This document shows, one piece after another, positions 47,171 through 56,049 of a stretch of DNA of 64,000 bases. The notes under the pieces are model-generated. The model had not been told where the DNA came from, made no database searches, and saw only the letters and a program-made list of their open reading frames with translations. The translations under genes and the position numbers were made by a program. Within the stretch, counting starts at the first letter, position 1. Every line of letters starts with the position of its first letter. The DNA is from Frondihabitans sp. PAMC 28766 (GTDB lineage: Bacteria > Actinomycetota > Actinomycetes > Actinomycetales > Microbacteriaceae), in assembly GCF_001577365.1 (NCBI RefSeq), contig NZ_CP014513.1, positions 3,224,001 through 3,288,000 on the forward strand, read 5' to 3'.

Positions 47171-48676
47171 ATGACGCCGAACGGGCCGCTTTCGACGGGC
47201 GACGCACAGGCGACCGACACGCGACGGAGGACACATGACCGGGTGGACGCCCGCGCCGCGCCGCCGCCGCCGCCTCTCCCCGCGAAACGCGTGTTCGTCG
47301 GCCTCGTCGCCCTCGGCCTCGCCATCGCCGTCGTCGCGGTCGTCGGCACGTCGCTGACGCCGGTCTACGGCGACCTCGCCCCCTGGCGCAGCACCCCCGT
47401 CGCCGACCTCCGCACCTCGCCGACGACGACGGGCTGGACGACGGACCTCGCCCGCGAGGTGCTGCCCGGCGTGCCCGTCCGATGCGCGGGCTTCACCTCC
47501 CAGCAGACGACAGGGCGTTACGTCGTCGTGACAGGGACTCCACCGCCCCTCGGCTCGACGACGGCGTGCTCGGCGCTGAGCGTCTCGCAGGTGCAGTCCA
47601 CCATCGCGCTGCTGGACACCGACACGGGCCGGGTCGTCTGGACGCGCGACCTCGCCGCCTCGTTCCCGACCCTGGCCGGGCCCGTCGCCGTGGACGGCGA
47701 GCAGGTGCTGCCCGAGGCGTCGCGGGTGCTCGTGCAGCTGACCGTCGCCGACCACGCGGCGCTCGCCTCGCTCTCGATGACGACGGGAGACGTGACCTCG
47801 TCGATCGAGCTGCCGTCGGGAGCGGCCAACTCCGTGCCTCTCGTCGAGGGCACGCTCGCGATGTACAGCTCGACGGCGGCGCGCGAAGGGTCGACCCGGT
47901 GGATCCTCGCCGACGTGCGCACCATCGACCAGCCGCGCTGGGAGGGGCTCCTGCCCGACGCGACTCCCCCCGTGCTCACCGACCGGGCCGGGTTCGCCGA
48001 GGTCTCGGGGCGCAGCTCGATCATCGACGGGTCGACCGGGCACGTGCACCGCCTCGGCGACGGCTCGGTCTCCCTCTCGAGCGCGATCGTCGACGACGCC
48101 GGTCTCGTGACGACGCAGACCGAGCCGAGCGGGATCGTGATCAGCGGCTGGAGCGCCCGAGGCCTGCGGCTCTGGACTCGAGCCGGCGTCGGCGCCCTGT
48201 CGGGGACCTCCCGCGACTGCGTGCTCGTCGTCCTTCCCGGCACGACCCGCGGCACCTGCATCGACCAGGTCACCGGGCGGACGCGGTGGACGACCGACGT
48301 CGGCAACGGCGCCTTCGCCCTCGGAATCGCCGGCCAGACGAACGACGCGATGATGGTCTACCGCGACAAGGGCGACCAGACCGAGATCGACGTCTTCGAC
48401 GGGCGGACGGGGCGACTGCTCTACCCGATCGACTTCGCCCCGGTCACCTACTCGGCCCTCGCCTCGCGCACCACCGGCTACCTCGAGCTGTTCTCGGACA
48501 GCGGGTCGCCCACCGGCATCGGGGCATTCGACATGACGTCCGGGCGGGAGCTCTGGCACCTCGACGAGGCCGAGACCCGGGACACGCTCTTCTGGGGAGG
48601 GCAGCTCGTGCGAGTGTCGGCGAGTGGCGTGGCGACACAGTTGGTCGACCGCTCGCGCACAGTGCTGCGCGAGTAG
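47171..48676 (+). CDS. Membrane-anchored PQQ-like beta-propeller protein 1
   Basis: 501 residues: a cytosolic Pro/Arg-rich head, one membrane helix (VFVGLVALGLAIAVVAVVGT, about 41-60), and a large exported domain with repeated propeller blades of the PQQ/pyrrolo-quinoline-like type (LLDTDTGRVVWTRDL, IDQVTGRTRWTTDV, FDMTSGRELWHLDE). Cys pairs in the exported part may form disulfides. Such folds act as scaffolds or binding proteins; no catalytic residues are seen. It is a tandem paralog of the next gene (shared YGDLAPW / YGSLAPW segment). The stop codon lies in a 20-bp sequence repeated three times. Confidence 0.72.
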   Translation: MTPNGPLSTGDAQATDTRRRTHDRVDARAAPPPPPLPAKRVFVGLVALGLAIAVVAVVGTSLTPVYGDLAPWRSTPVADLRTSPTTTGWTTDLAREVLPGVPVRCAGFTSQQTTGRYVVVTGTPPPLGSTTACSALSVSQVQSTIALLDTDTGRVVWTRDLAASFPTLAGPVAVDGEQVLPEASRVLVQLTVADHAALASLSMTTGDVTSSIELPSGAANSVPLVEGTLAMYSSTAAREGSTRWILADVRTIDQPRWEGLLPDATPPVLTDRAGFAEVSGRSSIIDGSTGHVHRLGDGSVSLSSAIVDDAGLVTTQTEPSGIVISGWSARGLRLWTRAGVGALSGTSRDCVLVVLPGTTRGTCIDQVTGRTRWTTDVGNGAFALGIAGQTNDAMMVYRDKGDQTEIDVFDGRTGRLLYPIDFAPVTYSALASRTTGYLELFSDSGSPTGIGAFDMTSGRELWHLDEAETRDTLFWGGQLVRVSASGVATQLVDRSRTVLRE

Positions 48677-48720
48677 GCCCGGCACTGCGCGAGTAGGCCC
48701 CGCACTGCGCGAGTAGGCTC
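48661..48720 (+). repeat. Three tandem 20-bp copies spanning the stop codon
   Basis: AGTGCTGCGCGAGTAGGCCC, GGCACTGCGCGAGTAGGCCC and CGCACTGCGCGAGTAGGCTC lie head to tail. The first copy encodes the last residues and stop of the preceding gene. Confidence 0.9.
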
Positions 48721-48768
48721 CGGGGCGTCGGCGAGCGCCGACGGAGGCCGGTCGCGCGAGGAGGCTCG

Positions 48769-50385
48769 ATGGTCGAATCGGTCGACGAGCCGTGGATCCC
48801 GCCGCGGCCTCCGGCGTACACGAGCGCGTGGGGCGACAGCGATCAGCCGGTGCCCCCTCGACCCGAGCCGACGGCTGCCCCGATCCCGTCTGTCGATCGG
48901 GTCGCGCTGCCGGGCGGCGGGGCCGGGGTGCGCCCAGGCGTGCGGTGGCAGGCGGGGCGCCCGGGGGGGCGCATCGACCGGCTCTGGTCGGGATTGTCGG
49001 TGGGGCGCCGCATCCTGCTGTCGTATCTGGCCCTGGCGGTCGCCATCGCACTCGTGGTCTCGGTGGGAGGCGCACTGCAGCCCACGTACGGCTCGCTCGC
49101 GCCGTGGCTGGGCGCGCACGTCGACGATCTGCGGGCGGCGCCGTCGGCCGGGCCTTGGGCGATCGATCTGGCCGCGACGATCGCTCCGGGCACCCCTCCG
49201 CAGTGCCTCCGGTTCGCCGAGACCGACCTGGGGCCGGATCTCGCGGTGGTGCGCGTGGACGGATCGTGGGCGTACGGCCTGTCGACGGATGCGGCGTGCT
49301 CGGTCGTGCCCGCGGGCTACGGGTCCCGCGTGGCCCTGATCGATACGCGCACCGGTGACGTGCGCTGGGTCCACGACCTGTCGGATGACCTCGGGCAGGG
49401 CGAGGGCGTGGCCGTCACGTGGACCTCGGCGCTGGACTCCGATTCGCGCATTCTGGTGCGCGGGGGCACGTCGACCCAGCAGGTCGTCGAGACGCTCGGG
49501 TCGGCCACCGGCAAAGTGCTCTCGTCGACGGGGGCGCTGCCCTCGTCGCAGGACGACCGTTTCACAGCGTCCGGCCGGGTGGTCGCGACCGGGTCGCTCA
49601 GCCTCGACGACCTCGAGTACACCTACCAGCTGCGCGACGCGGACGATCTCTCGAAGGTGGTGTGGAGCGGTCACGGCAACGAGACAGCGACGATGATCGC
49701 CCTCGACGACCGACTCCTGCTCGGCGATCGCGGCACTCTGCAGGTGCCGCTGGCGACCGGGGTGGCGAGCGAATGGAGCGGCCCGGTGTCGACGTCGGCG
49801 GGCTACGCGGTGCACGACGACGTCGTCTTCGCCACGAACGTGCACGGGCTCGGGGTGACGACGACCGAGGCCCGGGGGTTCACCGCGGTCTCGAAGACGG
49901 GGGCAGTGCTGTGGCGGTCGGATCTCGACCTGCGCGGGTCGTACTCGATCACTCGGAAGTGCCTGGCTGCGACCGACTCGGGAGGCGACACCATCACCTG
50001 TCTCGACTACCGCACGGGCAAGCCGCTCTGGTCGTCGTCGGTGGGCGAGTTCTCGTTCGCGGGCAGCCTGCCGGGGCAGCGCAGCGACGACGTCTACGTG
50101 GTGACGACGACGCAGCACGCGCAGCTCGTCTCGCTCGACGGGGCCACCGGCCACGTCCGCTTCTCGACGGACGTGCCACCAGGATCCTCACCGGTCGCGT
50201 CCGGCCGCACCGTCGCCTACGTTCTCGCCACGGGCCTCACGGGCGCGCGGTCGACCCTCTTCGGTGTCGACACCTCGAGCGGGCATCGCCTCTGGACGCG
50301 CTCGTCGCAGGTGCAGGTCGCCGTGTGGGCCGGGCACGTGATCGACATCGGCATGGACGGGCTGGCGCGCCGACTCGGATCGTGA
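48769..50385 (+). CDS. Membrane-anchored PQQ-like beta-propeller protein 2
   Basis: 538 residues with a Pro-rich cytosolic head of about 80 residues, one membrane helix (ILLSYLALAVAIALVVSVGG) and an exported propeller domain (LIDTRTGDVRWVHDL, VSKTGAVLWRSDL, LDYRTGKPLWSSSV, VDTSSGHRLWTRSS). It is clearly related to the upstream gene in domain order and in the segment after the helix. The ATG has GAGGAGG 5 nt before it. Function unknown; perhaps an envelope scaffold acting with its paralog. Confidence 0.75.
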   Translation: MVESVDEPWIPPRPPAYTSAWGDSDQPVPPRPEPTAAPIPSVDRVALPGGGAGVRPGVRWQAGRPGGRIDRLWSGLSVGRRILLSYLALAVAIALVVSVGGALQPTYGSLAPWLGAHVDDLRAAPSAGPWAIDLAATIAPGTPPQCLRFAETDLGPDLAVVRVDGSWAYGLSTDAACSVVPAGYGSRVALIDTRTGDVRWVHDLSDDLGQGEGVAVTWTSALDSDSRILVRGGTSTQQVVETLGSATGKVLSSTGALPSSQDDRFTASGRVVATGSLSLDDLEYTYQLRDADDLSKVVWSGHGNETATMIALDDRLLLGDRGTLQVPLATGVASEWSGPVSTSAGYAVHDDVVFATNVHGLGVTTTEARGFTAVSKTGAVLWRSDLDLRGSYSITRKCLAATDSGGDTITCLDYRTGKPLWSSSVGEFSFAGSLPGQRSDDVYVVTTTQHAQLVSLDGATGHVRFSTDVPPGSSPVASGRTVAYVLATGLTGARSTLFGVDTSSGHRLWTRSSQVQVAVWAGHVIDIGMDGLARRLGS

Positions 50386-50406
50386 TCCACCACGAGCTCG
50401 AGGCCC

Positions 50407-50412
50407 TAGTCT
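50407..50412 (+). promoter_or_regulatory. Candidate -10 of the TMEM175-type gene (leaderless)
   Basis: TAGTCT ends 7 nt before the ATG at 50420; no ribosome binding site intervenes. Confidence 0.5.
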
Positions 50413-50419
50413 CGTCTCG

Positions 50420-51124
50420 ATGCCTGACGAGACCGCACCCGAGCCCGCGCCCCCCTCCGTCTCTGACGAGGCGAAGCGGCCGACGGGTGCCGGGTCGGGG
50501 GCCATCGTCGAGCGGTTGGCGATCGACCGCCTCGTCACCTTCACCGACGCGGTCGTCGCCATCGCCATCACCCTGGTGGCCCTGCCGCTCGTCGACGTCG
50601 CCGGCGACATCCACTCCCCCGAGCAGTTCTTCGCCCAGAGCGGCTACGCGGTGACGGCGGCCGGTATCAGCTTCGCGGTGATCGGCACGTTCTGGCGCGA
50701 CCACCACCACCTCTTCCTCCGCGCGACCGACTACCCGCCGCTCATGCTGCGCGTCGTCCTCGTCTGGCTGGCCTGCATCGTCTTCCTGCCCGTCGCGACC
50801 GTCATCGACGTGCGCAGCGCATCGGGCAACCGCACGGCGTACGCCCTCTACCTCGGCACGATCCTGCTGGCCATGATCTGCTTCCGGGTCGAGGAGGCCA
50901 TGCTGTCGCGATCGGGCTTCCTGCGAGACAGTCGCGGGCGCGACGCGTCCAAACGCGAGCTCCTCATCGACTGGGTGCCCGTCGGCCTGATGATCATCGT
51001 CATCGCGATCACCCTGACGATCGCCGGCCGCACAGGGCTGTGGAGTCTGGCGCTGCTCGTGATCGCGTCACCCCTGCAGCGCTGGCTGCGCTGGAAGTAC
51101 GTGGCCGACGCCGCGCTGACGTAG
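50420..51124 (+). CDS. TMEM175/DUF1211-family membrane protein
   Basis: 234 residues with about six membrane helices. Helix 1 carries the family filter motif in RLVTFTDAVVAIAITLVALP (FSD-type written FTD). Bacterial TMEM175 proteins form potassium-permeable channels as tetramers of one repeat. The Ser-to-Thr change in the motif is conservative. An N-terminal Pro/Glu-rich extension of about 30 residues precedes helix 1. Confidence 0.82.
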   Translation: MPDETAPEPAPPSVSDEAKRPTGAGSGAIVERLAIDRLVTFTDAVVAIAITLVALPLVDVAGDIHSPEQFFAQSGYAVTAAGISFAVIGTFWRDHHHLFLRATDYPPLMLRVVLVWLACIVFLPVATVIDVRSASGNRTAYALYLGTILLAMICFRVEEAMLSRSGFLRDSRGRDASKRELLIDWVPVGLMIIVIAITLTIAGRTGLWSLALLVIASPLQRWLRWKYVADAALT

Positions 51125-51142
51125 CGCGGCGCGACCGTCCCG

Positions 51143-51148
51143 TAGGGT
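51143..51148 (+). promoter_or_regulatory. Candidate -10 of the hen1-pnkp operon (leaderless)
   Basis: TAGGGT ends 6 nt before the GTG at 51155. Confidence 0.5.
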
Positions 51149-51154
51149 GTCGAT

Positions 51155-52552
51155 GTGCTCGTCACCATCACCACCGAACTCCCCGACGCGACCGACCTCG
51201 GCTACCTCCTGCACAAGCATCCGGCCCGTCTGCAGTCGTTCGATCTGAGCGTGGGCACGGCGCACGTGTTCTACCCCGAGGCGACGCCCGAGCGTTGCAC
51301 CGCGGCTCTCCTGCTCGAGGTCGACGCCATCGGGCTGGCGCGCAGCAAGCGCTTCGGGGGGCGCGACGCCGACACCCTCGGCCACTACGTCAACGACCGG
51401 CCGTACGCGTCGACGTCGATGCTCGCGGTCGCTCTGGGCCAGGTCTTCCGCACGGCGATGACGGGCCGGTGCGACAGCCGGCCGGAGCTCGCCGCCTCAG
51501 ACGTCCCGCTGGTCATCGAGGTGACCGCGCTGCCGGCGCGCGGCGACGCGGGTCTGGTCGAGCGACTGTTCGCACCGCTCGGCTGGGCGGTCGAGGCGCA
51601 GGCCGTACCGCTGGATCCTGAGTTTCCGAATTGGGGCGACTCCCGGTACGTCAACCTCACGCTGACCGGCACGCTCCGGCTCGCCGACGCCCTCCGGCAC
51701 CTCTACGTGCTGCTGCCGGTGCTCGACGACGCGAAGCACTACTGGGTCGGCGACGACGAGATCGGCAAGCTGATGCGGAACGGCGAGGGCTGGCTCGCCG
51801 ACCACCCCGAACGCGACGTGATCACGACGCGCTACCTCGCGCACCAGCGCTCGCTCGTCCGCGACGCGACCGAGCGGCTCGACGAGCTCGACGACTCGGC
51901 CGGCGACACCACCTCGCTCGAGGAGGCCGCAGAGACCGTCGACGCGCCCACGCCGCTGCGGATCCACCGGGCGGAGGCCGTTCTGCAGGCCCTCCGCGAC
52001 GTGGGCGCCCATCGTGTGGCCGACGTGGGCTGCGGGCCGGGAGCCCTGCTGACGCGCCTCGTCGCCGACCCGGCCTTCACCGAGATCGTCGGCACCGACG
52101 TGTCGTCGGGCGCCCTGAACGTCGCCGAGACGCGCCTGCACCTGGGCGACCTCAGCGACCGGCAGCGCGACCGCATCCGACTGCTGCAGTCGTCGGTCAC
52201 CTACGAGGACGACAGGATCACGGGGCTCGACGCCGTGGTGCTCATGGAGGTCGTCGAGCACATCGAGCCGACCCGCCTCGACGCGCTCGAGGCCACCGTC
52301 TTCGGGCACGCCGCCCCCGCCTCGGTGATCGTGACGACGCCCAACAGCGAGTACAACGCGCTCTACCCGCACCTGGCGGCGGGCACGATGCGGCACACCG
52401 ACCACCGCTTCGAGTGGACCCGCGCCGAGTTCGCCGACTGGGCCTCCCGAGTGGCGGGCGCATTCGGCTACACGGTCGAGCACCGCTCGATCGGCGATCT
52501 CGACGCCGTGCACGGCTCCCCCACCCAGCTCGCGCTCTTCCGGAGGGTCTGA
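51155..52552 (+). CDS. hen1: Hen1 3'-terminal RNA ribose 2'-O-methyltransferase
   Basis: A 465-residue bacterial Hen1. The N-terminal half (about 1-240) is the Hen1-specific domain (MLVTITTELPDATDLGYLLH, RSKRFGGRDADTLGHYVNDR). The C-terminal methyltransferase has SAM motif VADVGCGPGALLTR and the metal-binding cluster LMEVVEHIEP with a downstream His. Hen1 adds a 2'-O-methyl at the break made by a ribotoxin so that the Pnkp-sealed RNA resists cutting again. Immediately followed by pnkp (stop 52552, next ATG 52555). Leaderless GTG start. Confidence 0.93.
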   Translation: MLVTITTELPDATDLGYLLHKHPARLQSFDLSVGTAHVFYPEATPERCTAALLLEVDAIGLARSKRFGGRDADTLGHYVNDRPYASTSMLAVALGQVFRTAMTGRCDSRPELAASDVPLVIEVTALPARGDAGLVERLFAPLGWAVEAQAVPLDPEFPNWGDSRYVNLTLTGTLRLADALRHLYVLLPVLDDAKHYWVGDDEIGKLMRNGEGWLADHPERDVITTRYLAHQRSLVRDATERLDELDDSAGDTTSLEEAAETVDAPTPLRIHRAEAVLQALRDVGAHRVADVGCGPGALLTRLVADPAFTEIVGTDVSSGALNVAETRLHLGDLSDRQRDRIRLLQSSVTYEDDRITGLDAVVLMEVVEHIEPTRLDALEATVFGHAAPASVIVTTPNSEYNALYPHLAAGTMRHTDHRFEWTRAEFADWASRVAGAFGYTVEHRSIGDLDAVHGSPTQLALFRRV

Positions 52553-52554
52553 CC

Positions 52555-55115
52555 ATGCCAGAACTCACCGTCCCCCTGATGTCGTTGGTCGTGCTCGTCG
52601 GCACGTCCGGCTCGGGCAAGTCGACCTTCGCCGGGCGCGCCTTCGAGCCGTTCGAGACGCTGTCGAGCGACTACTTCCGTGGCCTCGTCTCGAACGACGA
52701 GAACGACCAGGCCGCGACGAACGCCGCCTTCGACGCCCTCCGCTACGTCGCCGGCAAGCGGCTGGAGGCCGGCCTGCTCACTGTGATCGATGCGACGAAC
52801 GTGCAGCCGCAGGCCCGCCGCGGATTCGTCGAGCTCGCCCGCGCGCACGACGTGCTGCCGGTCGCCATCGTCCTGGACGTGCCCGAGAGCGTCAGCGTCG
52901 CCCGCAATGCGTCGAGGCAGGATCGCGACTTCCCCGCCTCGGTCATCAAGCGCCAGAACGATCAGCTGCGGCGATCACTGAAGTTCTTGGGCAAGGAGGG
53001 CTTCCGGCGCGTGCACGTGCTGCACGGCGTCGACGAGATCGAGGCCGCCACCATCAGGCGCGAGCCCCTGCTCAACGACCTCCGCCACGAGACGGGGCCG
53101 TTCGACGCCATCGGCGACGTGCACGGCTGTCTGTCCGAGCTCGTCACCCTGCTCGGGGTGCTCGGCTACGAGATCACGCAGGATGCCATGGGTCGCGCCG
53201 TCGACGCCCGTCACCCCGCGGGGCGCCGCGCCGTGTTCCTCGGCGACCTCGTCGACCGGGGGCCCGACGTCGTCGGCGTCCTCCGCCTGGTGATGGGTAT
53301 GGTCGCCTCGGGCAACGCCCTCGCCGTGCCGGGCAACCACGAGAACAAGCTCGTTCGCGCTCTCGGCGGCAAGAACGTGCAGACCTCGCACGGCCTCGCC
53401 GAGACGCTCACGCAGCTCGCGGCCGAGCCGGACGCCTTCCGGGCGAGGTCGAGGTGTTCTGCCGCGACCTCGTCTCGCACCTGGTGCTCGACGGCGGCAA
53501 GCTCGTGGTGTCGCACGCCGGGCTGCCCGAGGCGTACCACGGCCGGGCCTCCGGCCGGGTGCGATCGTTCGCGCTGTACGGCGACACCACGGGCGAGACC
53601 GACGAGTACGGGCTGCCCGTCCGCTACCCGTGGGCGAACGACTACCGGGGCGACGCCGTGGTGCTCTACGGTCACACCCCGACGACGCAGTTGGAGTGGG
53701 TCAACAACACGATGTGCCTCGACACGGGCTGCGTGTTCGGCGGGGCGCTCTCGGCGCTCCGCTACCCCGAGCGCGAGACGGTGCAGGTGCCGGCCGAACG
53801 CGAGTGGTATGCGCCCGTGAGGCCTCTCGATCCTGCGGGCTCTTCGTCGGAGTCGCCGGGCTCGCAGGCCGGCGCCGACCGCGCGCCGGGCGTGCTCGCC
53901 ATCGCCGACGTGCTCGGCAAGCACGTCGTCACGACGGGCCTGCACGGCAACATCAGCATCCGCGACGACCAGGCCGCCGGGGCACTCGAAGTGATGAGCC
54001 GCTTCGCCATCGACCCCCGGCACCTGCTCTACCTGCCGCCGACGATGAGCCCGCCGAACACCTCGAGCCTGCCCGACCTGCTCGAGCACCCCGCCGAGGC
54101 GTTCGCGTCGTTCCGCAAGGACGGCGTCTCGACGGTGATCTGCGAAGAGAAGCACATGGGGTCGAGGGCCGTCGTCTTGCTGACCCGTGATCCTGCCCGC
54201 TTCGGAGCCCCTGCGGGCTGGCTGGGCGTCGCGCACACGCGCACCGGGCGGCCGTTCTTCGACGAGCCGCTCGGCACCGCTTTTCTTGGGCAGCTGGACG
54301 CGGCCGTCGAGGGGGCCGGGCTGTGGAGTGAGCTCGACACGTCCTGGCTGCTCTTCGACGCCGAGCTGCTGCCGTGGTCGCTGAAGGCCGACGCGTTGAT
54401 CCGCGAGCAGTACGCCTCGGTCGGCGCCGCCTCGACGACCGCGCTGCCGCGTGCCGTCTCGGCGCTCTCGCGCGCTGCGGCGTCCGGTGTCGACGTGTCG
54501 GCCCTTCTGGCGCGCACCTCGGCCCGAGAGGCAGACGCAGCGCTCTACGTCGACGCCTACCGCCGGTACGTGGCGCCGACCGAGGGCCTCGAGGGCGTGC
54601 AGCTCGCTCCGTTCCAGTTGCTCGCGTCGGAGGGGGCCGTGCACGTGACCCGCGATCACGCGTGGCACCTGTCGATCGCCGACCGCCTCGCGGCGCAGGA
54701 TCCCGAGTTCATCCGTCGGACACGGTCGGTCACCGTCGACCTCGCCTCCGAGTCGTCCATAGCGGCAGCCACGTCGTGGTGGGAGTCGCTCACCGCCGAC
54801 GGCGGCGAAGGCATGGTGGTGAAGCCGTTCGAGGGCGCCGTGCGCACCTCTCGCGGGCTCGTGCAGCCCGGCATCAAGGTGCGTGGGCGCGAGTACCTGC
54901 GCATCATCTACGGCCCCGACTACACCGAGCCCGCCAACCTCGCCCGCCTCAAAGACCGCAACCTGGGTCTCAAGCGCTCAATGGCCCTCCGCGAGTACGC
55001 GCTCGGCATCGAGGCGCTGGCGCGCGTGGTGGCCGGCGAGCCCCTGTGGAAGGTGCACCAGGCCGTCTTCGGGGTGCTCGCCCTCGAGTCGGAGGCCGTC
55101 GACCCGCGCCTCTGA
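52555..55115 (+). pseudogene. pnkp: Polynucleotide kinase-phosphatase-ligase Pnkp, frame broken at 53441-53443
   Basis: Two frames give about 853 residues. Kinase: VGTSGSGKSTF (16-25). Metallophosphatase: AIGDVHGCLSEL (from about 185), FLGDLVDRGPDV, VPGNHENKLV, VVLYGHTP. Adenylyltransferase/ligase: lysine in ICEEKHMGSRAV (about residue 530), GEGMVVKPFEG. One G is missing in CCGGGCGAG, so DAFRG should read on as EVEVFCRDL. Pnkp heals and, with Hen1, seals RNA cut by ribotoxins. The ATG has GGAGG upstream, near the hen1 stop. An unusual Ser/Ala-rich linker (GSSSESPGSQAGADRAPG) joins phosphatase and ligase parts. Confidence 0.9.
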
Positions 55116-55166
55116 CCTCGCCTCCTTCCAGCTCCCTCCGGGGGACGGGCCCCCGGAGCCCGGGCG

Positions 55167-55172
55167 TACGGT
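55167..55172 (+). promoter_or_regulatory. Candidate -10 of the 150-residue gene (leaderless)
   Basis: TACGGT ends 6 nt before the ATG at 55179. Confidence 0.45.
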
Positions 55173-55178
55173 CGCCCC

Positions 55179-55631
55179 ATGAGCGACTTCACAGCAGCCG
55201 GGCCCAACGACCAGCACACCCGCCCGACGGGGGTCAGCGACAAGACGGTCGAGGCGCTCGGCAAGCTGAGCGAGGCCCTCGAGGTCGTCGAGACTGCGCG
55301 AGGGCACCTGTACGAGTTCCACCGGCAGTCGGGGCAGGCCGATCTGAACCTCGGCGAGGCCGTCGACCTCTTTCGCGAGGCAGGTCACGACGGCCTGGCC
55401 GACCGCTTGGCCGCAGAGATCGTCGGCCGCAATGTGGTCCACGGCCGGTGGACGTTCCAGATCGTCGAGGACTACGACGACAACTACTACTCCCCTTTCA
55501 AGCAAGCCGAGCAGGATGCGCGCGACACTCTCGTCGGAGGCCGCCGCCACCTCTTCGAGGCCGAGATGAAAGAGGACCGCCGCACCCACGGCGCTCCTCA
55601 CCACGAGGCCCGCCCCGGCCCTGGCGCCTGA
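55179..55631 (+). CDS. Conserved actinobacterial protein of unknown function
   Basis: 150 residues, no signal peptide or membrane segment, hydrophilic and mostly helical in appearance. Distinct segments are KLSEALEVVETARGHLYEFH and VHGRWTFQIVEDYDDNYYS; the tail is His/Pro-rich. I recall similar unassigned proteins in actinobacteria but cannot give a function. It follows pnkp by 63 nt but has its own leaderless-type promoter, so it need not belong to the RNA-repair operon. Confidence 0.7.
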   Translation: MSDFTAAGPNDQHTRPTGVSDKTVEALGKLSEALEVVETARGHLYEFHRQSGQADLNLGEAVDLFREAGHDGLADRLAAEIVGRNVVHGRWTFQIVEDYDDNYYSPFKQAEQDARDTLVGGRRHLFEAEMKEDRRTHGAPHHEARPGPGA

Positions 55632-55641
55632 CCCGGCGGCA

Positions 55642-55694
55642 CTAGTGCTGCTTCGGCCGATCCCGGCCCGCCGCACCCGCAGTTGCAGCACTAG
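55642..55694. repeat. 10-bp inverted repeat
   Basis: CTAGTGCTGC (55642-55651) and GCAGCACTAG (55685-55694) are perfect inverted copies with 33 nt between. It lies downstream of the 150-residue gene and may act in termination, although no U-tract follows. Confidence 0.5.
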
Positions 55695-55823
55695 CGCCGA
55701 GCGAGAGGAGATGGTGGCCCCGCCCTCTTTCACAGCAGCCCCCTGAGCGCAATGCACGGCAGCGCCGAAGGCGCCGCCTCCTTCAGGCCTCGACTAGGCC
55801 TTCAGGCCTTAAATGGGCACAGA

Positions 55824-55864
55824 GATGCGAAATGGCCCTCCCGGAGGGAGAGCCGTTTCGCATC
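55824..55864. terminator. Long hairpin at the 3' side of tRNA-Glu
   Basis: GATGCGAAATGGCCCTCCC pairs with the following GGGAGAGCCGTTTCGCATC, leaving two wobble pairs and a very short loop. It abuts the tRNA 3' end at 55866 and could terminate transcription in either direction; a run of U is lacking. Confidence 0.6.
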
Positions 55865-55865
55865 G

Positions 55866-55938
55866 TGACCCCAACCGGATTCGAACCGGTGTTACCGCCG
55901 TGAGAGGGCAGCGTACTAGGCCGCTATACGATGGGGCC
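55866..55938 (-). tRNA. tRNA-Glu, anticodon CTC
   Basis: A 73-nt cloverleaf. The 5' GGCCCCA pairs with the 3' TGGGGTC and an A discriminator follows. The anticodon loop is CCCTCTCAC with CTC in the middle, and the T arm is CCGGTTCGAATCCGG. CCA is not encoded. The long hairpin directly downstream fits a terminator. A CATACT-like -10 about 25 nt upstream is possible. Confidence 0.95.
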
Positions 55939-56037
55939 GTTTTTGCGACTCGTCGAGTATGCCACAGCGCTCGTAAGCCAACAAATTGAGGCTACCTCGC
56001 GTCCATGCTTCCCTGATCCTGCCCTCGACGGCGTGAC

Positions 56038-56043
56038 TACGCT
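56038..56043 (+). promoter_or_regulatory. Candidate -10 of the MBL gene (leaderless)
   Basis: TACGCT ends 6 nt before the ATG at 56050. Confidence 0.5.
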
Positions 56044-56049
56044 GTCCCC

